Below are positions 19,412 to 32,361 of a DNA stretch of 34,959 bases, piece after piece (within the stretch, counting starts at the first letter, position 1; every line of letters starts with the position of its first letter). Source of the stretch: Gammaproteobacteria bacterium (GTDB lineage: Bacteria > Pseudomonadota > Gammaproteobacteria > UBA9214); assembly GCA_003230545.1 (NCBI GenBank), contig QIFB01000081.1:1-34959 (forward strand), given 5' to 3'. Under the pieces are notes generated by a model. The model saw only the letters and a list, made by a program, of their open reading frames with translations. It searched no databases and was not told where the DNA came from. The position numbers and the translations under genes were made by a program.

Positions 19412-20848
19412 TCAGGTGAGGACGGCGCCGCAGAGTGCCAGCAGACCACCGGGGAAGATACCGAGATACAGTACGGCGAGGCTGTTCAGGCTCATGGCAA
19501 TTTGCAGGTCCGGGCTCACGGCCAGGGGTTCGTCCCCTTCCGGTGCATCGAAGTACATCAACTTGATGACACGGATGTAGTAGAACGCACCAATGATGGA
19601 GAAAAACACGGCGACAATGGCCAGCCACACTATGTCCACGTGAATCACTGCCTGTAGCACGGACAGCTTGGCGTAGAAGCCAACGGTCGGCGGTACCCCG
19701 GCCATGGACAGCATCAGGATCAACATCATGAAGGCGAACCACGGGCTGCGCTCATTCATGCCCTTGAAATCGTCGAGCTGGTCGGCCTCGAAACCGGCGC
19801 GGCTCAGCAGGATAATCATGCCAAACCCGCCGATGGCCGTTAACGCGTAGGTAATGGCATAGAACATGGCGGCCGAATAACCCTCGGTGGTGCCGGCCAG
19901 CAGGCCCAGCAGCAGAAAGCCGACATGCGAGATGGCCGAGTAGGCCAGCATGCGCTTGATGTTGGTCTGCGCAATCGCGATCACGTTGCCGATAACCAGT
20001 GACAGCACGGCGAGAATGATCAGCATGTCCTGCCAGTCTGCGAACAGGCCACCGAGCGCCTCCGTCAGCAGGCGCATGGCCATGGCGAACGCCGCGATCT
20101 TCGGCGCACTGCCGATGAACAGGGTCACCGGGGTGGGGGCGCCCTGGTAGACATCCGGCACCCACATATGGAACGGCACGGCGCCAAACTTGAAGGCCAG
20201 CCCGGTCACGACAAAGCACAGCGCAAATACCAGCAGGATGCCCTGTTCTCCCGGCGTGGCAACCGCTCTGGATACCTCGGCGATATCCAGGCTGCCGGTG
20301 GCCCCGTACAGCATGGAAATACCGTACAGCAGCATGCCGGAGGCCAGCGCCCCGAGCACGAAATACTTCATGGCCGCCTCGGAGGCGTCGCCGGAGTCCC
20401 GGTTAAACGCGACCAGTGCATACAGCGACAGCGACAGCAGTTCCAGCCCGAGGTAGATGGTCAGCAGGCTATGGGCCGAAACCAGCACCAGCATGCCGAG
20501 CACCGCGAACAGGCCGAGCACGTAGAACTCGCCGCGGAAGATGTTGCGTTCAACGAGGTAGCTGCGCGAATACAGGAACGCACCAAAGGTCACCAGCAGG
20601 ATGCTGGTCTTCAGCAGGGCTGCCATCGGATCACTGACAAAGGTACCGCTCAGCACGACCTGCGTGTCATTACCGAGCATGCTCCAGCTGATCAGGGCAG
20701 CCACCAGCAAGGTCAGCTGGGACAGCACGTAACTCACCACACGCCGCTCGTCGCTGATAAACACATCCACGATCAGGACGACACAGGCCATCGACAGCAG
20801 GAAGATTTCCGTGGCCAGGGGGGTGAAGTCGGAGAGCGCGTAAGTCAT
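19412..20848 (-). CDS. nuoN: NADH-quinone oxidoreductase subunit N
   Basis: 478 aa multi-TM antiporter-like subunit; last gene of the nuo cluster. Confidence 0.96.
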   Translation of the reverse strand: MTYALSDFTPLATEIFLLSMACVVLIVDVFISDERRVVSYVLSQLTLLVAALISWSMLGNDTQVVLSGTFVSDPMAALLKTSILLVTFGAFLYSRSYLVERNIFRGEFYVLGLFAVLGMLVLVSAHSLLTIYLGLELLSLSLYALVAFNRDSGDASEAAMKYFVLGALASGMLLYGISMLYGATGSLDIAEVSRAVATPGEQGILLVFALCFVVTGLAFKFGAVPFHMWVPDVYQGAPTPVTLFIGSAPKIAAFAMAMRLLTEALGGLFADWQDMLIILAVLSLVIGNVIAIAQTNIKRMLAYSAISHVGFLLLGLLAGTTEGYSAAMFYAITYALTAIGGFGMIILLSRAGFEADQLDDFKGMNERSPWFAFMMLILMLSMAGVPPTVGFYAKLSVLQAVIHVDIVWLAIVAVFFSIIGAFYYIRVIKLMYFDAPEGDEPLAVSPDLQIAMSLNSLAVLYLGIFPGGLLALCGAVLT

Positions 20849-20860
20849 GGCAACATCCCG

Positions 20861-22411
20861 TTATTGACCTGCACCCAGCAGGGCCACGCCGGTCTCGCCC
20901 GGCAGCTTGGACACGATGACATGGGACAGCAGGTTGTCGACGCTGGCATGCATGACCTCGACCAGCGGCGCCGGCCAGAGCCCGAACAGCAGCACAACGG
21001 CCGCGAAGCTGGCGAGGATCACGAACTCGCGCCGGTTGATGTCCTCGAGCTGGCGTACCTTGTCGTTGGCGATGTCACCGAAGAGGACGCGCTTCACCAG
21101 CCACAGGCTGTAGGCCGCACCGAGAATCAGGGTGGTGGCGGCCAGGATGGCAAACCAGATATTCGCCTTGAAGCTTGCGAGGACCACCATGAACTCGCCG
21201 ACAAACCCGGAGGTGCCCGGCAGCCCGGCGTTGGCCATGGCAAACAGCACCATGAAACCCGCGAACACCGGCATGGTATTGGCCACCCCGCCGTAGTCAC
21301 TGATCTGCCGGCTGTGCATGCGGTCATACATGATGCCGACGCACAGGAACATAGCCCCCGATATGAAGCCGTGCGAGATCATCTGTACGATACCTCCTTC
21401 CATACCCAGCCCCGCGCCCTGCATGGAGCCGGTATTTTCCATCAGGGTAAACACCAGGAAGATGCCCAGCGTCACGAAACCCATATGCGCAATCGAGGAA
21501 TAGGCGATCAGCTTTTTCATGTCCTCCTGCACCAGCGCAACGAAACCGATATAGACAATGGCCACCAGCGACAGGAGGATAATCACCCAGTCAAGCGCCA
21601 TGCTGGCGTCCGGGGTGATCGGCAGGCTGAAGCGCAGGAACCCGTAAGCGCCGATCTTCAGCATGATGGCTGCCAGGATCATGGAACCCCCGGTCGGCGC
21701 TTCCACGTGCGCGTCCGGCAGCCAGGTATGCACCGGCCACATCGGCACCTTGACGGCGAAGGCCAGCAGGAATGCGATAAAGATCAGTACCTGCTCCGTC
21801 ATCCCCAGCGGCAGCGCGTGGAAACCGAGGATGCTGAAGGAACCCGACTGCAGATACATATAGATCAGCGCGACCAGCATGAATACCGAGCCAAAGAAGG
21901 TATACAGGAAGAATTTGATGGTCGCGTACACGCGCCGTGGCCCGCCCCACACGCCGATGATCAGGAACATCGGCACCAGCATGGTCTCCCAGAACACATA
22001 GAACAGCACGCCATCGAGCGCGGCAAACACGCCGTTCATCAGGCCTTCCATGATCAGGAAAGCGGCCAGGTACTGGCTGACCTTGGTCCGGATCACTTCC
22101 CAGCCGGCCAGCACCACCAGCACGGTAGTAAACGTGGTCAGAATAATCAGTGGCATGGAGATGCCGTCGATGCCAAGGTGATAATTCGCATTGAGCGCGG
22201 CGATCCACGGCACCTTTTCCTGGAACTGCATCGCGGCCGTGCCGACATCAAACTCCGTATACAGCCCGAGACTGAGCAGGAAGGTCGCGATGGCGACCAG
22301 CAGTGCCACCGGGCGGATATTCGGGAAACCCAGTCCGTCCATGACCAGCAGCAGGATGCCACCGGCAACCGGCAGCCAGATGAGCACACTCAGTAGTGGG
22401 AAATCGATCAT
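20861..22411 (-). CDS. nuoM: NADH-quinone oxidoreductase subunit M
   Basis: 516 aa; MWPVHTWLPDAHVEAPTGGSMILAAIMLKIGAYGFLR. Confidence 0.97.
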   Translation of the reverse strand: MIDFPLLSVLIWLPVAGGILLLVMDGLGFPNIRPVALLVAIATFLLSLGLYTEFDVGTAAMQFQEKVPWIAALNANYHLGIDGISMPLIILTTFTTVLVVLAGWEVIRTKVSQYLAAFLIMEGLMNGVFAALDGVLFYVFWETMLVPMFLIIGVWGGPRRVYATIKFFLYTFFGSVFMLVALIYMYLQSGSFSILGFHALPLGMTEQVLIFIAFLLAFAVKVPMWPVHTWLPDAHVEAPTGGSMILAAIMLKIGAYGFLRFSLPITPDASMALDWVIILLSLVAIVYIGFVALVQEDMKKLIAYSSIAHMGFVTLGIFLVFTLMENTGSMQGAGLGMEGGIVQMISHGFISGAMFLCVGIMYDRMHSRQISDYGGVANTMPVFAGFMVLFAMANAGLPGTSGFVGEFMVVLASFKANIWFAILAATTLILGAAYSLWLVKRVLFGDIANDKVRQLEDINRREFVILASFAAVVLLFGLWPAPLVEVMHASVDNLLSHVIVSKLPGETGVALLGAGQ

Positions 22412-24417
22412 GCCGAAGCTCCCGAGAGGAACACAAACCAGCCGATTAACAGCAGCAGTCCGATGATCATGCTGAAGGCATAGTGGTACAGATAGCCGGA
22501 CTGTATGTGCCGCACCACGCCCGCGACCCAGCCGACCACGCGTGCACTGCCGTTGACCATCAGCCCGTCGATGATGAGCACGTCACCGATGCGCCACAGC
22601 AACCGGCCAAAGCTGCGGGCCCCGCCCGCGAATACCACATCATTGAAATCGTCGGCATAGTACTTGTTGATCAATAACCGGTAGATCCCGCGGAAGCGCT
22701 GCTGCACATTCCCGGCGATTGCCGGGTTCTTGATATAGATGTACCAGGCGGTCGCGACACCGGCGATCGCGAGATAGATTGTAGAACTACCAAAGGCATG
22801 CAGCACGAAGGACACGGGTCCGTGGTATTGCGCGCCGACCTCGCTCAGCACGTCGTTCGCCGGGTCGACATAGATGACGCCATCGAAATAGTCGCCGAAT
22901 ACCACAGGATCGATCCAGTAACCGGCGATAACGGACGGGATGGCCAGCAGGACCAGCGGCACAGTCACGACCCACGGGGATTCATGCAGGTGCTCGCGGA
23001 TATGGTTATCCATGCGCGGCTTGCCGTGAAACACCAGGAAATACAGACGGAAACTGTACAGCGCGGTAATAAATACACCAAACAGCACCATCCAGTAGAC
23101 CAGTCCGGCGCCCGGCAGTTGCGAGTGATGCACCGCCTCGATGATGGTGTCCTTGGAATAGAACCCGGCGAAGAATGGCGTGCCGATCAGGGCCAGCGAA
23201 CCGATCATCATGGTGATCCAGGTAACCGGCATGTACTTGCGCAGTCCGCCCATGTTGCGGATGTCCTGGTCGTGGTGCATGGCCATGATCACGGAACCGG
23301 CACCGAGGAACAGCAACGCCTTGAAGAAGGCATGTGTCATCAGATGGAAGATACCGGCTGCGTAGGCAGACACACCCAGCGCCACCGTCATGTAACCGAG
23401 CTGCGACAGGGTTGAATAGGCGATCACGCGCTTGATGTCGTTCTGGACGATGCCGAGAAAGCCCATGAACAGCGCGGTGATGGCGCCGATAATCATAACG
23501 AAGGTCAGGGCAGTCGTTGACAACTCGAACAGCGGCGACATGCGCGCCACCATAAAGATGCCGGCAGTCACCATGGTGGCCGCGTGGATCAGGGCCGAGA
23601 TCGGCGTCGGGCCTTCCATGGAATCCGGCAACCACACGTGCAGTGGCACCTGGGCCGACTTGCCCATGGCGCCGATGAACAGGAAGATGCAGATGACTGT
23701 AATGACCTGCCATTCGGCACCGGAGAAAATCTCCATGGTCGTACCGACCAGCGCCGGGGCCGCGGCAAATACCGTTGCGTAATCCATGCTGTTGAAGAAG
23801 GCGTAGATGCCACCGATACCCAGCAGGAACCCGAAGTCCCCCACCCGGTTCACCAGGAAGGCCTTGAGGTTGGCATAGATGGCCGTGGGCCGGGTGTACC
23901 AGAACCCGATCAGCAGGTAGGACACCAGCCCGACCGCTTCCCAGCCGAAGAACAGCTGCAGGAAGTTGTTGGACATCACCAGCATCAGCATGGAAAAGGT
24001 GAACAGCGCGATGTAGCTGAAGAAGCGCTGGTAGGACGACGGTGCCCCGGCCTTTGAATGGGCCGGCCAGTTGTGATCGTCGTCTGCCATGTAACCGATG
24101 GTGTAGATGTGCACCATCAATGAGACAAACGTCACCACAGTCATCATCAGCGCGGTTAGATTGTCGACCAGGAAGCCGATCTCGAACTTCACGCCGTCGG
24201 AGACCAGCCAGGTATAGACGCTGCCGTTGAACGGCGCGCCACCGTCGATGGCGATGCGTTTCAGCACCACCAGCGACAGCACGAAGGAGATGCCCACACC
24301 GAGGATAGTGACGGTGTGCGCACCCACACGGCCAATGGACTTGCCGAACAACCCGGCGATAATGGCGCCGAGCAGCGGCGCGAGCGGGATGGCGAGGTAG
24401 ATGGTTTCCATGGACAT
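22408..24417 (-). CDS. nuoL: NADH-quinone oxidoreductase subunit L
   Basis: 669 aa; VPLHVWLPDSMEGPTPISALIHAATMVTAGIFMVAR. Confidence 0.97.
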   Translation of the reverse strand: MSMETIYLAIPLAPLLGAIIAGLFGKSIGRVGAHTVTILGVGISFVLSLVVLKRIAIDGGAPFNGSVYTWLVSDGVKFEIGFLVDNLTALMMTVVTFVSLMVHIYTIGYMADDDHNWPAHSKAGAPSSYQRFFSYIALFTFSMLMLVMSNNFLQLFFGWEAVGLVSYLLIGFWYTRPTAIYANLKAFLVNRVGDFGFLLGIGGIYAFFNSMDYATVFAAAPALVGTTMEIFSGAEWQVITVICIFLFIGAMGKSAQVPLHVWLPDSMEGPTPISALIHAATMVTAGIFMVARMSPLFELSTTALTFVMIIGAITALFMGFLGIVQNDIKRVIAYSTLSQLGYMTVALGVSAYAAGIFHLMTHAFFKALLFLGAGSVIMAMHHDQDIRNMGGLRKYMPVTWITMMIGSLALIGTPFFAGFYSKDTIIEAVHHSQLPGAGLVYWMVLFGVFITALYSFRLYFLVFHGKPRMDNHIREHLHESPWVVTVPLVLLAIPSVIAGYWIDPVVFGDYFDGVIYVDPANDVLSEVGAQYHGPVSFVLHAFGSSTIYLAIAGVATAWYIYIKNPAIAGNVQQRFRGIYRLLINKYYADDFNDVVFAGGARSFGRLLWRIGDVLIIDGLMVNGSARVVGWVAGVVRHIQSGYLYHYAFSMIIGLLLLIGWFVFLSGASA

Positions 24418-24422
24418 ACCGG

Positions 24423-24728
24423 TCAGCCCTTCAGGGTGTCCAGGTCATCGACATTGATGGTCTGCCGGTTGCGGAACAACACCACGAGGATGGCCAGCCC
24501 GATGGCGGCCTCGGCGGCGGCGACCGTCAGGATAAAGAACACGAATACCTGCCCGGCGATGTCGCCGAGAAAGTACGAAAACGCAATGAAGTTCATGTTG
24601 ACCGCCAGCAGCATCAGCTCGATGGCCATCAGCAGGATAATGACGTTCTTGCGGTTCAGGAAGATCCCGGCGACGCTCAGACCAAACAGGATGGCTCCCA
24701 GCACCAGGTAATCAGACAGGGCGATCAT
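24423..24728 (-). CDS. nuoK: NADH-quinone oxidoreductase subunit K
   Basis: 101 aa; [20 protein letters not shown]. Confidence 0.96.
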   Translation of the reverse strand: MIALSDYLVLGAILFGLSVAGIFLNRKNVIILLMAIELMLLAVNMNFIAFSYFLGDIAGQVFVFFILTVAAAEAAIGLAILVVLFRNRQTINVDDLDTLKG

Positions 24729-25333
24729 CCGTTTTTCTCTTCCGATTGCATTTTCACCAGCCGCACCCGGTCTTCGCGCTTCACGGCGACTTGCTCGACC
24801 GGGTCCTGCGACCGGGTTCCCGGGCGGCGGCGCATGGTCAGCGCGATGGCCGCGATGATCGCTACCAGCAGGATGACCGAGGCGATCTCGAACGGGTAGA
24901 CATAATCGGTATACAGCACGCTGCCGAGCTCACGGGTATTGCTGTAGTCGGCGCCGTGACGCGCAGGAATCGCAACGGCCTCGGCGCCGAAGTTCTTCAC
25001 CCCGAGCACCAGGAACATCTCCGCAAAAATGAGCAGCGCGACGGTGAAGCCCAATGGCAGATATTTCACGAACCCCTCGCGCAACGGCGAGACATTGATA
25101 TCCAGCATCATCACCACGAACAGGAACAGCACCATCACCGCCCCGACGTAGACCAGCACGAGGATGATGGCGAGAAACTCCGCCTCCAGCAACATCCACA
25201 GGCCGGCGCAGGTAAAAAACGCCAGTACCAGGTGCAGCGCTGCGTGCACCGGGTTGCGCACGGTAATCACGCGCCCGGCAGCGAACACCAGGATCACGGC
25301 AAACACGTAAAAGACAAAGCGTTCAAAATCCAT
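24725..25333 (-). CDS. nuoJ: NADH-quinone oxidoreductase subunit J
   Basis: 202 aa; [53 protein letters not shown]. Confidence 0.95.
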   Translation of the reverse strand: MDFERFVFYVFAVILVFAAGRVITVRNPVHAALHLVLAFFTCAGLWMLLEAEFLAIILVLVYVGAVMVLFLFVVMMLDINVSPLREGFVKYLPLGFTVALLIFAEMFLVLGVKNFGAEAVAIPARHGADYSNTRELGSVLYTDYVYPFEIASVILLVAIIAAIALTMRRRPGTRSQDPVEQVAVKREDRVRLVKMQSEEKNG

Positions 25334-25338
25334 CCGGG

Positions 25339-25833
25339 TTACCTGTAGGCCGCATCCTGCATGCGGTCCTTTGCTATCTGTTCTTCGTACTTGTCACCGA
25401 CGGCGAGCAGCATCTCCTTGGTCATGATGTTCTCGCCGCGGTTCTCGAAGGCGTATTCAAAAATGCGTGTCTCGACAATGGAATCCACCGGGCAGGACTC
25501 CTCGCAAAAACCGCAGTAGATACACTTGAATAAATCAATGTCGTAACGCGTGGTGCGCCGCGTGCCGTCGGCCCGCTCTTCCGCCTCGATGGTGATCGCC
25601 AGCGCCGGGCACACGGCCTCGCACAGCTTGCAGGCAATACAGCGCTCCTCGCCATTGGGGTAGCGGCGCAGCGCATGCAGGCCGCGGAAACGATTCGACT
25701 GCGGGGTCTTCTCCTCCGGGTACTGCACCGTGAATTTGCGCTTGAACAGGTGGCGACCGGTCACACCCAGGCCCTTGCGCAGCTCACGTAATGTCAGGCT
25801 TTTCAGGAAGTTGATAAATCTTTCCATAATCAA
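25339..25833 (-). CDS. nuoI: NADH-quinone oxidoreductase subunit I
   Basis: Two 4Fe-4S motifs [12 protein letters not shown] and [12 protein letters not shown]. Confidence 0.97.
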   Translation of the reverse strand: MIMERFINFLKSLTLRELRKGLGVTGRHLFKRKFTVQYPEEKTPQSNRFRGLHALRRYPNGEERCIACKLCEAVCPALAITIEAEERADGTRRTTRYDIDLFKCIYCGFCEESCPVDSIVETRIFEYAFENRGENIMTKEMLLAVGDKYEEQIAKDRMQDAAYR

Positions 25834-25847
25834 TCTCAGAGCGGGCC

Positions 25848-26879
25848 TCAGTTAAACCACGGCCCGACTTCTCCCAGGACCAGGCCGCCGGCCACCACGA
25901 TCCAGACGATGGTGATCGGGATAAACACCTTCCAGCCCAGGCGCATGATCTGGTCATAGCGATAGCGCGGAAAGGTGGCGCGAAACCACAGGAAGCAGAA
26001 CAGGAACAGCGAGGTCTTGGCCAGCAGCCAGAAGATCCCCGGCACCCAGGCGAACCACGCTTCAAACCACGTGCCCTCGAACGGCGACAGCCAGCCACCG
26101 AGGAACATCAGGGCGGCCAGTGTAGCAATCAGGATCATGTTCGCGTATTCGGCAAGAAAGAACACCGCGAACGCCATGCCCGAGTATTCCACATGAAAAC
26201 CCGCGACAATCTCGGACTCACCTTCCGCGACATCGAACGGCGCGCGATTGGTCTCGGCCAGCCCGGAGATAAAATACACCAGGAACAGCGGAAACAGCGG
26301 AAGCCAGAACCAGTGCACGAGGCTGCCCTGCTGCGCCTTGACGATCTCGACGAGGTTGAGACTGCCGCCGGCGATCAGCACCCCGACCAGCGCAAAACCC
26401 ATGGCGATCTCGTAGGAGACGATCTGGGCTGCCGAGCGCATGGCGCCGAGAAACGCATACTTCGAGTTCGAGGCCCAGCCCGCGATGATCACGCCGTATA
26501 CGCCCACAGAGGTGAGCGCGAGAATATAGATAAGACTGGCATCGATATTGGCCAGCACCAGTGTGTCGGTAAACGGTATCGCGGCCCACGCGGCCAGTGC
26601 CGGGGCGATGGAAATCATCGGTGCAATCAGGAACAGATAACGGTTGGAACTCGTCGGCACGACGATTTCCTTCATCAGCAGCTTGAGAGCATCGGCAATC
26701 GGCTGCAGCCAGCCGCGCGGACCGACGCGGTTGGGGCCGATACGCACCTGCATGTAGCCGATGATCTTGCGCTCGGCAAAGGTCAGGTAGGCCACGGCCA
26801 GCAGCAACGGCACCAGGATCGCGACGATCTTGAGCGTGATGAAGAACGGCTCCCTGATAATTTCCCAGAACTCTGCCAT
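25848..26879 (-). CDS. nuoH: NADH-quinone oxidoreductase subunit H
   Basis: 343 aa; [37 protein letters not shown]. Confidence 0.97.
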   Translation of the reverse strand: MAEFWEIIREPFFITLKIVAILVPLLLAVAYLTFAERKIIGYMQVRIGPNRVGPRGWLQPIADALKLLMKEIVVPTSSNRYLFLIAPMISIAPALAAWAAIPFTDTLVLANIDASLIYILALTSVGVYGVIIAGWASNSKYAFLGAMRSAAQIVSYEIAMGFALVGVLIAGGSLNLVEIVKAQQGSLVHWFWLPLFPLFLVYFISGLAETNRAPFDVAEGESEIVAGFHVEYSGMAFAVFFLAEYANMILIATLAALMFLGGWLSPFEGTWFEAWFAWVPGIFWLLAKTSLFLFCFLWFRATFPRYRYDQIMRLGWKVFIPITIVWIVVAGGLVLGEVGPWFN

Positions 26880-26900
26880 GATGGTTGCGTCGTTACCTGT

Positions 26901-29297
26901 CTAGATCTTTTCTACGGTCACGGAGCCGAAGTCCGGTCCCAGTTCGGTGGTGGCACGGATTGCCCCTGGCAGCCATATGCAGCCTTCCGGCACGCGCTCG
27001 TCAATCTCCAGCCCGACACGGACGACGTGGTCATCCTGCAGCACCTTGATGGTCGTGCCGTCCTCGACCCCGGACTGTACTGCTTGCGCAGCACACATGC
27101 GCGCGGCACTGCCGGTGGCATCTGGCGTCTGCTGCAGTGACGCAGCGCGACGCACCAGCGCATCGACCGCATGCATCGGTACATCACCGATACGCTCCAG
27201 GCCACTGCCGTACGCTGCACTGGCTATCGTCTTGCCGGCTGCCGGGACAAACCCGGTGGCCGCATCCACCTGGCGGCGCAGCTCGTCACGGATTTCTTCG
27301 CTACCGGTGTAATCAAATCCTTCCAGGTCCAGCAGGTTGCCGAGAACCCGCAACACCTTCCAGCCGGGCCGGCTGTCACCAACCCGCGTGGCCACCCCGG
27401 TAAAACTCTGCCAGCGGCCCTCGGCATTGACGAAGGTACCGGAGGTCTCGGTAAACGGGCTGATCGGCAACATCACATCGGCACAGGCCTTGATGGATTC
27501 ACCGGCCCACGGACTCAGCGAGACCACGAAGTCGGCGCTGGCAACGGCGCGCAGGGCACCGGCCCCGTCATTGCAATCGAATTCGGGTTCCACGTTGAGC
27601 AGTACATAACCCTTGCGTGGTTGTGCGCTCAGCGCATGTGCATCCAGTCCGGGCGTCGCTACCAGTCCACCAGCCGCACCCCGGTGCGGCACCGCACCCG
27701 CCAGCCAGCCGCCCACGCTATTGGCACTCTCCGGCAGAAAGCCGAGCACCGTGCCACTGGCGGCGGCAATCACCCCCGCCAGTGCGCGTATCAGCGAAGC
27801 CTGCGGATGTGCTGCGGCCGTATTACCAAGCAGCACGATGGCTGAATCTGCCGCTTTCAATGCCTTGGCCATGGCCTGCTGGTCGGCATCCGGACTGGCA
27901 CTTGCGATCAGGGCGCGCACCGCCTCCGGCGCCTTGCCGGCGGCATCCGGAAAACCGGCGGCGATACCAGCGAGTACTGCCGGCATCCGGGACGGCGGCA
28001 CGATGGCACGTGCGGCGACCGGGTACAGGCTGTCGTAATCCACCGGGTTGACGAACATGACACTGGCGCCTGCCAGTGCGGCCTTGCGCAGACGATGACC
28101 GGCCAGCGGCTGCTCCTTGCGCGGGTTGGAACCCACCACCAGTGCCGCATCCACGGCTTCAAGCTGCTCCAGCGGCATGCCCAGGTCTGGCGCCAGCGGC
28201 GCACTGTCCTGGTCACTGAAATCCGAGCACCGCAGGCGATGGTCAATATTGTGTGTGCCGAGCCCGCGCATCACCGCCTGGGCAAGAAACATTTCTTCCA
28301 GTGTCGCGGTCGGTGAGACCAGCATGCCGAGCTGATCGGCTCCTGCTTCACTGGTGATTGACCGCAAGCCGTCGACAACGGCCTGCAGCGCGGTGTCCCA
28401 GTCGCTCGCTTCCCAGCGGCCATCGACCTTGATCATCGGGGAGGCCAGGCGGTCCTCGCTGTACAGGCCCTCGTAGCTGAAGCGGTCGCGGTCCGAGAGC
28501 CACACCTCGTTGATCTCCTCGTTCTCGCGCGGCACCACCCGCATGACTTCTCCACGACGGGTATGCACAAAAATATTCGAGCCAATGGAATCGTGCGGGG
28601 CGATGCTTGCATGCTGGTTGAGTTCCCAGGCGCGCGCCTTGAAGCGGAACGGCCGTGAGGTCAGCGCACCGACCGGGCACACGTCGATGACATTGCCGGA
28701 CAGCTCGGACTCCAGCGACTGTTCAATGTAGGTGCCAATTTCCATGTTTTCGCCGCGACCCGTGGCGCCGAGCTCCATTTTGCCGGCGACTTCCTGCAGC
28801 ATGCGGATACAACGGGTGCAGTGAATGCAGCGCGTCATGTCGGTAGCAATCAGCGAGCCGATGTACTTGTCCTTCACCACGCGCTTCTTTTCGGCGAAGC
28901 GCGACACGTCGCCGCCGTAGCCAAGTGCGAGGTCCTGCAGTTCGCATTCACCGCCCTGGTCACAGATCGGGCAGTCCAGCGGATGGTTAATCAGCAGGAA
29001 TTCCATCACCGCCTTCTGGGCGCCCTGCGCGAGCTCCGAGGTGGTATGGATCTTCATGCCGTCGGTCACCGGCGTGGCGCAAGCCGGCAGCGGCTTCGGC
29101 ACGTTCTCCACCTCGACCATGCACATGCGGCAATTGGCCGCGACCGAGAGTTTCTTGTGATAGCAGAAGCGCGGCACGCTGATGCAGGCGGCATCGGTGA
29201 CCTCGATGATCATCGCCCCCTTGCGCACCTGGAACTCGCGGCCGTCAACAGTGACGGTTACGGCATCTTCCGGCGGGATCCCGGGGCACGCACTCAC
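26901..29297 (-). CDS. nuoG: NADH-quinone oxidoreductase subunit G
   Basis: 798 aa; 2Fe-2S and 4Fe-4S motifs [32 protein letters not shown]. Confidence 0.96.
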   Translation of the reverse strand: MSACPGIPPEDAVTVTVDGREFQVRKGAMIIEVTDAACISVPRFCYHKKLSVAANCRMCMVEVENVPKPLPACATPVTDGMKIHTTSELAQGAQKAVMEFLLINHPLDCPICDQGGECELQDLALGYGGDVSRFAEKKRVVKDKYIGSLIATDMTRCIHCTRCIRMLQEVAGKMELGATGRGENMEIGTYIEQSLESELSGNVIDVCPVGALTSRPFRFKARAWELNQHASIAPHDSIGSNIFVHTRRGEVMRVVPRENEEINEVWLSDRDRFSYEGLYSEDRLASPMIKVDGRWEASDWDTALQAVVDGLRSITSEAGADQLGMLVSPTATLEEMFLAQAVMRGLGTHNIDHRLRCSDFSDQDSAPLAPDLGMPLEQLEAVDAALVVGSNPRKEQPLAGHRLRKAALAGASVMFVNPVDYDSLYPVAARAIVPPSRMPAVLAGIAAGFPDAAGKAPEAVRALIASASPDADQQAMAKALKAADSAIVLLGNTAAAHPQASLIRALAGVIAAASGTVLGFLPESANSVGGWLAGAVPHRGAAGGLVATPGLDAHALSAQPRKGYVLLNVEPEFDCNDGAGALRAVASADFVVSLSPWAGESIKACADVMLPISPFTETSGTFVNAEGRWQSFTGVATRVGDSRPGWKVLRVLGNLLDLEGFDYTGSEEIRDELRRQVDAATGFVPAAGKTIASAAYGSGLERIGDVPMHAVDALVRRAASLQQTPDATGSAARMCAAQAVQSGVEDGTTIKVLQDDHVVRVGLEIDERVPEGCIWLPGAIRATTELGPDFGSVTVEKI

Positions 29298-30595
29298 GCT
29301 GCTTCTCCCTCGGATTTAGTGCCGTCACCGAGCATGCAGCGCTGGTGGGTGATGTGGTACTCGAATTCGTCGCGGAAGTGCCGCAGGAAACCCTGCACCG
29401 GCCAGGCCGCCGCCTCGCCGAAGGCGCAGATCGTCTTGCCGGCGATATTGTCCGCAGCGCTCAGCAGCAGGTCGAGGTCCTCGGGCCTGCCCTGTCCTTC
29501 CTTGATGCGCTTGATAATGCGGTACATCCAGCCGGTACCCTCGCGGCAGGGCGTGCACTGACCGCAGGACTCGGCGTAATAAAAACGCGACACGCGCATC
29601 GAGGCCTGCACCATGCAGGTCGAGTCATCCATCACAATGACGGCACCGGAGCCCAGCGCGGAACCTGCCTTGGCCAGCGAGTCATAGTCCATATCGGTTT
29701 CCATGATGATGTCCGTCGGCAGCACCGGCATGGAGGAACCGCCGGGGATCACAGCCTTCAGCTGGTGGCCGTCACGCACGCCGCCGGCCAGCTCCAGCAG
29801 TTCGCTGAACGGGATGCCCATCGGCACCTCGAAGTTGCCCGGATTGTTAACGTGGCCGCTTACTGAAAAGATCTTCACGCCGCCGTTGTTTGGCTTGCCG
29901 AGGTCCATGAACCACTCGCCCCCATTGCGCATGATGGCCGGCACCGAGGCGAGTGTCTCGGTGTTGTTGATGGTGGTGGGCTTGCCGTAGAGACCGAAAT
30001 TGGCCGGGAACGGTGGCTTGAAGCGAGGCAGCCCTTTCTTGCCTTCCAGCGATTCCAGCAGCGCGGTTTCCTCGCCGCAGATGTAGGCGCCCGCCCCGAG
30101 GTGACTGTAGCAATCGAAATCGATGCCGGAGCCCTGTATGTCTTTCCCGAGCAGGCCGGCCTCGCAGGCTTCTTTAAGCGCCTGCTCGAAACGCTCGAAC
30201 GGTTCGTGATGGAACTCGCCGCGCATGTAGTTGTAACCAACGGTCGCGCCCATGGCATAACCGGCGATTGCCATGCCCTCGACCAGGGCGTGCGGGTTGA
30301 AACGCAGGATGTCGCGATCCTTGCAGGTGCCGGGCTCGGACTCGTCCGAGTTGCAAACAACATACTTCTGCACCGGCGCAGTGCGTGGCATAAAGCTCCA
30401 CTTCAGGCCGGTCGGGAAACCGGCGCCACCACGTCCGCGCAGGCCGGAGGCCTTGACCGTCTCGATCACGTCTTCCGGCGGCGTCTTTTCCTTGAGAATT
30501 TTCTTCCACGCCTCGTAGCCACCAACCTTGAGGTAGTTCTCCAGCGTCCACGGCTTATCGAACTGCAGGGTATCAAAACAGACTTGTACGCTCAT
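29294..30595 (-). CDS. nuoF: NADH-quinone oxidoreductase subunit F
   Basis: 433 aa; [30 protein letters not shown]. Confidence 0.97.
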   Translation of the reverse strand: MSVQVCFDTLQFDKPWTLENYLKVGGYEAWKKILKEKTPPEDVIETVKASGLRGRGGAGFPTGLKWSFMPRTAPVQKYVVCNSDESEPGTCKDRDILRFNPHALVEGMAIAGYAMGATVGYNYMRGEFHHEPFERFEQALKEACEAGLLGKDIQGSGIDFDCYSHLGAGAYICGEETALLESLEGKKGLPRFKPPFPANFGLYGKPTTINNTETLASVPAIMRNGGEWFMDLGKPNNGGVKIFSVSGHVNNPGNFEVPMGIPFSELLELAGGVRDGHQLKAVIPGGSSMPVLPTDIIMETDMDYDSLAKAGSALGSGAVIVMDDSTCMVQASMRVSRFYYAESCGQCTPCREGTGWMYRIIKRIKEGQGRPEDLDLLLSAADNIAGKTICAFGEAAAWPVQGFLRHFRDEFEYHITHQRCMLGDGTKSEGEAA

Positions 30596-30598
30596 GCC

Positions 30599-31108
30599 CT
30601 ACTCCAGTCCGCCCAGGATCTCGTCCACCTTCCCGGGGGTGAGATTCTCGTGGTAATGCCCGTTGACGGTCATCATTGGTCCGCCGGCACAGGCGGCGAG
30701 ACACTCTTCCTCAAGCTTGAGAGTGATGCGCCCGTCGGCCGTGGTCTCGCCCAGCTTGATGCCGAGCTTGTTCTCGACATGCTCGACGATGCTCCCGGCA
30801 CCGCACAGCATGCAGGAGATATTGGTACAGACGGCGACCATGTTGCGACCGACCGGCTCCAGCTCGATCATGGAATAAAAGGTACCAACCTCGTAGACCC
30901 GCAACGGCGGCATGTCGAGGTACGCCGCGACCGCATCCATCAGCTCACGACTGACCCAACCACCGTTCTGGTGCTGAGCGGCATCCAGCGCCGTCAATAC
31001 GACCGACTGTTTCCGGTCGGCCGGAAATTTCTCCAGCCACGCATCGATGTGCGCACGCGACTCGGGCGTCAGCAGGTCAGACTTGCGTGTTGTGGTTCCG
31101 GCCGTCAT
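30599..31108 (-). CDS. nuoE: NADH-quinone oxidoreductase subunit E
   Basis: 169 aa; [27 protein letters not shown]. Confidence 0.96.
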   Translation of the reverse strand: MTAGTTTRKSDLLTPESRAHIDAWLEKFPADRKQSVVLTALDAAQHQNGGWVSRELMDAVAAYLDMPPLRVYEVGTFYSMIELEPVGRNMVAVCTNISCMLCGAGSIVEHVENKLGIKLGETTADGRITLKLEEECLAACAGGPMMTVNGHYHENLTPGKVDEILGGLE

Positions 31109-32358
31109 CGGTCGATCTCCCCGAACACGATATCCTGGGTACCGATCACGGCCACCACGTCGGCCAGCATGTGACCACGCACCATTTCATCCATGGCGGA
31201 CAGGTGGGCAAACCCGGGTGCACGCACCTTCAGGCGGTACGGCTTGTTGGCGCCGTCGGAAATGATATATACGCCGAATTCGCCCTTCGGGTGTTCGACG
31301 GCCGCGTAAGCCTCACCCTCGGGCACACAGAAGCCCTCGGTAAACAGCTTGAAGTGGTGGATCAGCGCCTCCATGTCGGCCTTCATCTCCTCGCGCCGCG
31401 GCGGCGTGACCTTGTAATCTTCCAGCATCACCGGGCCAGGGTTGTTGCGCAGCCACTGTACGCACTGGCGGATAATCCGGTTTGACTGGCGCATCTCCTC
31501 GATGCGTACCAGGTAACGGTCATAGCAGTCACCCGTGGCGCCTACCGGGATATCGAAGTCCATGCGGTCGTAGACCTCATAGGGCTGCTTCTTGCGCAGG
31601 TCCCACTCGATACCGGAGCCGCGCAGCATGGGCCCACTGAAACCGAGTTGCATGGCACGTTCCGGCGTTACCACGCCGATACCGACGGTGCGCTGCTTCC
31701 AGATGCGGTTGTCAGTCAGCAGGGTTTCATAGTCATCCACGCAGCCCGGGAAGCGGTCGGTGAAGGCCTCGATGAAATCCAGCATGGAGCCCTGGCGGTT
31801 CTCGTTCTTCTTGTCGACTTCCTTCTGACTGTGCCATTTCGATGCTTCGTATTGCGGCATGGTGTCCGGCAGGTCGCGGTAGACACCGCCGGGCCGGTAG
31901 TAGGTGGCGTGCATGCGGGTACCGGAGACAGCCTCGTACAGGTCCATCAGGTCTTCGCGTTCGCGGAAGGCATACAGGAAGATGGTCATCGCACCCACGT
32001 CGAGACCGTGCGCGCCGATCCACAGCAGGTGATTCAGGATACGCGTGATTTCGTCGAACAGGACACGGACGTACTGTGCGCGCAGCGGCGGCGTAATGCC
32101 GAGTAATTTTTCCATTGCCAGCACGTAACCGTGCTCATTGCACATCATGGAAACGTAGTCGAGCCGGTCCATGTAACCGATGCTCTGGTTCCACGGCTTG
32201 CTCTCGGCAAGTTTCTCCGTGCCACGGTGCAACAGACCGATATGCGGATCGGCGCGCTCGATTACCTCGCCGTCCATTTCCAGGATCAAACGCAGCACCC
32301 CGTGGGCCGCCGGATGTTGCGGACCGAAGTTCAGGGTGAAATTGCGGATCTCCGGCAT
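31105..32358 (-). CDS. nuoD: NADH-quinone oxidoreductase subunit D
   Basis: 417 aa; [42 protein letters not shown]. Confidence 0.97.
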   Translation of the reverse strand: MPEIRNFTLNFGPQHPAAHGVLRLILEMDGEVIERADPHIGLLHRGTEKLAESKPWNQSIGYMDRLDYVSMMCNEHGYVLAMEKLLGITPPLRAQYVRVLFDEITRILNHLLWIGAHGLDVGAMTIFLYAFREREDLMDLYEAVSGTRMHATYYRPGGVYRDLPDTMPQYEASKWHSQKEVDKKNENRQGSMLDFIEAFTDRFPGCVDDYETLLTDNRIWKQRTVGIGVVTPERAMQLGFSGPMLRGSGIEWDLRKKQPYEVYDRMDFDIPVGATGDCYDRYLVRIEEMRQSNRIIRQCVQWLRNNPGPVMLEDYKVTPPRREEMKADMEALIHHFKLFTEGFCVPEGEAYAAVEHPKGEFGVYIISDGANKPYRLKVRAPGFAHLSAMDEMVRGHMLADVVAVIGTQDIVFGEIDR

Positions 32359-32361
32359 GGC

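Noticed and set aside
20168-22396. 742-aa + strand ORF
   Set aside because: Antisense to nuoN/nuoM; composition (His/Gln/Asp/Arg-rich) typical of a shadow frame opposite a GC-biased membrane protein.
26193-27140. 315-aa + strand ORF and other long + ORFs across the nuo region
   Set aside because: Shadow frames antisense to confidently identified nuo genes; no recognisable domains.
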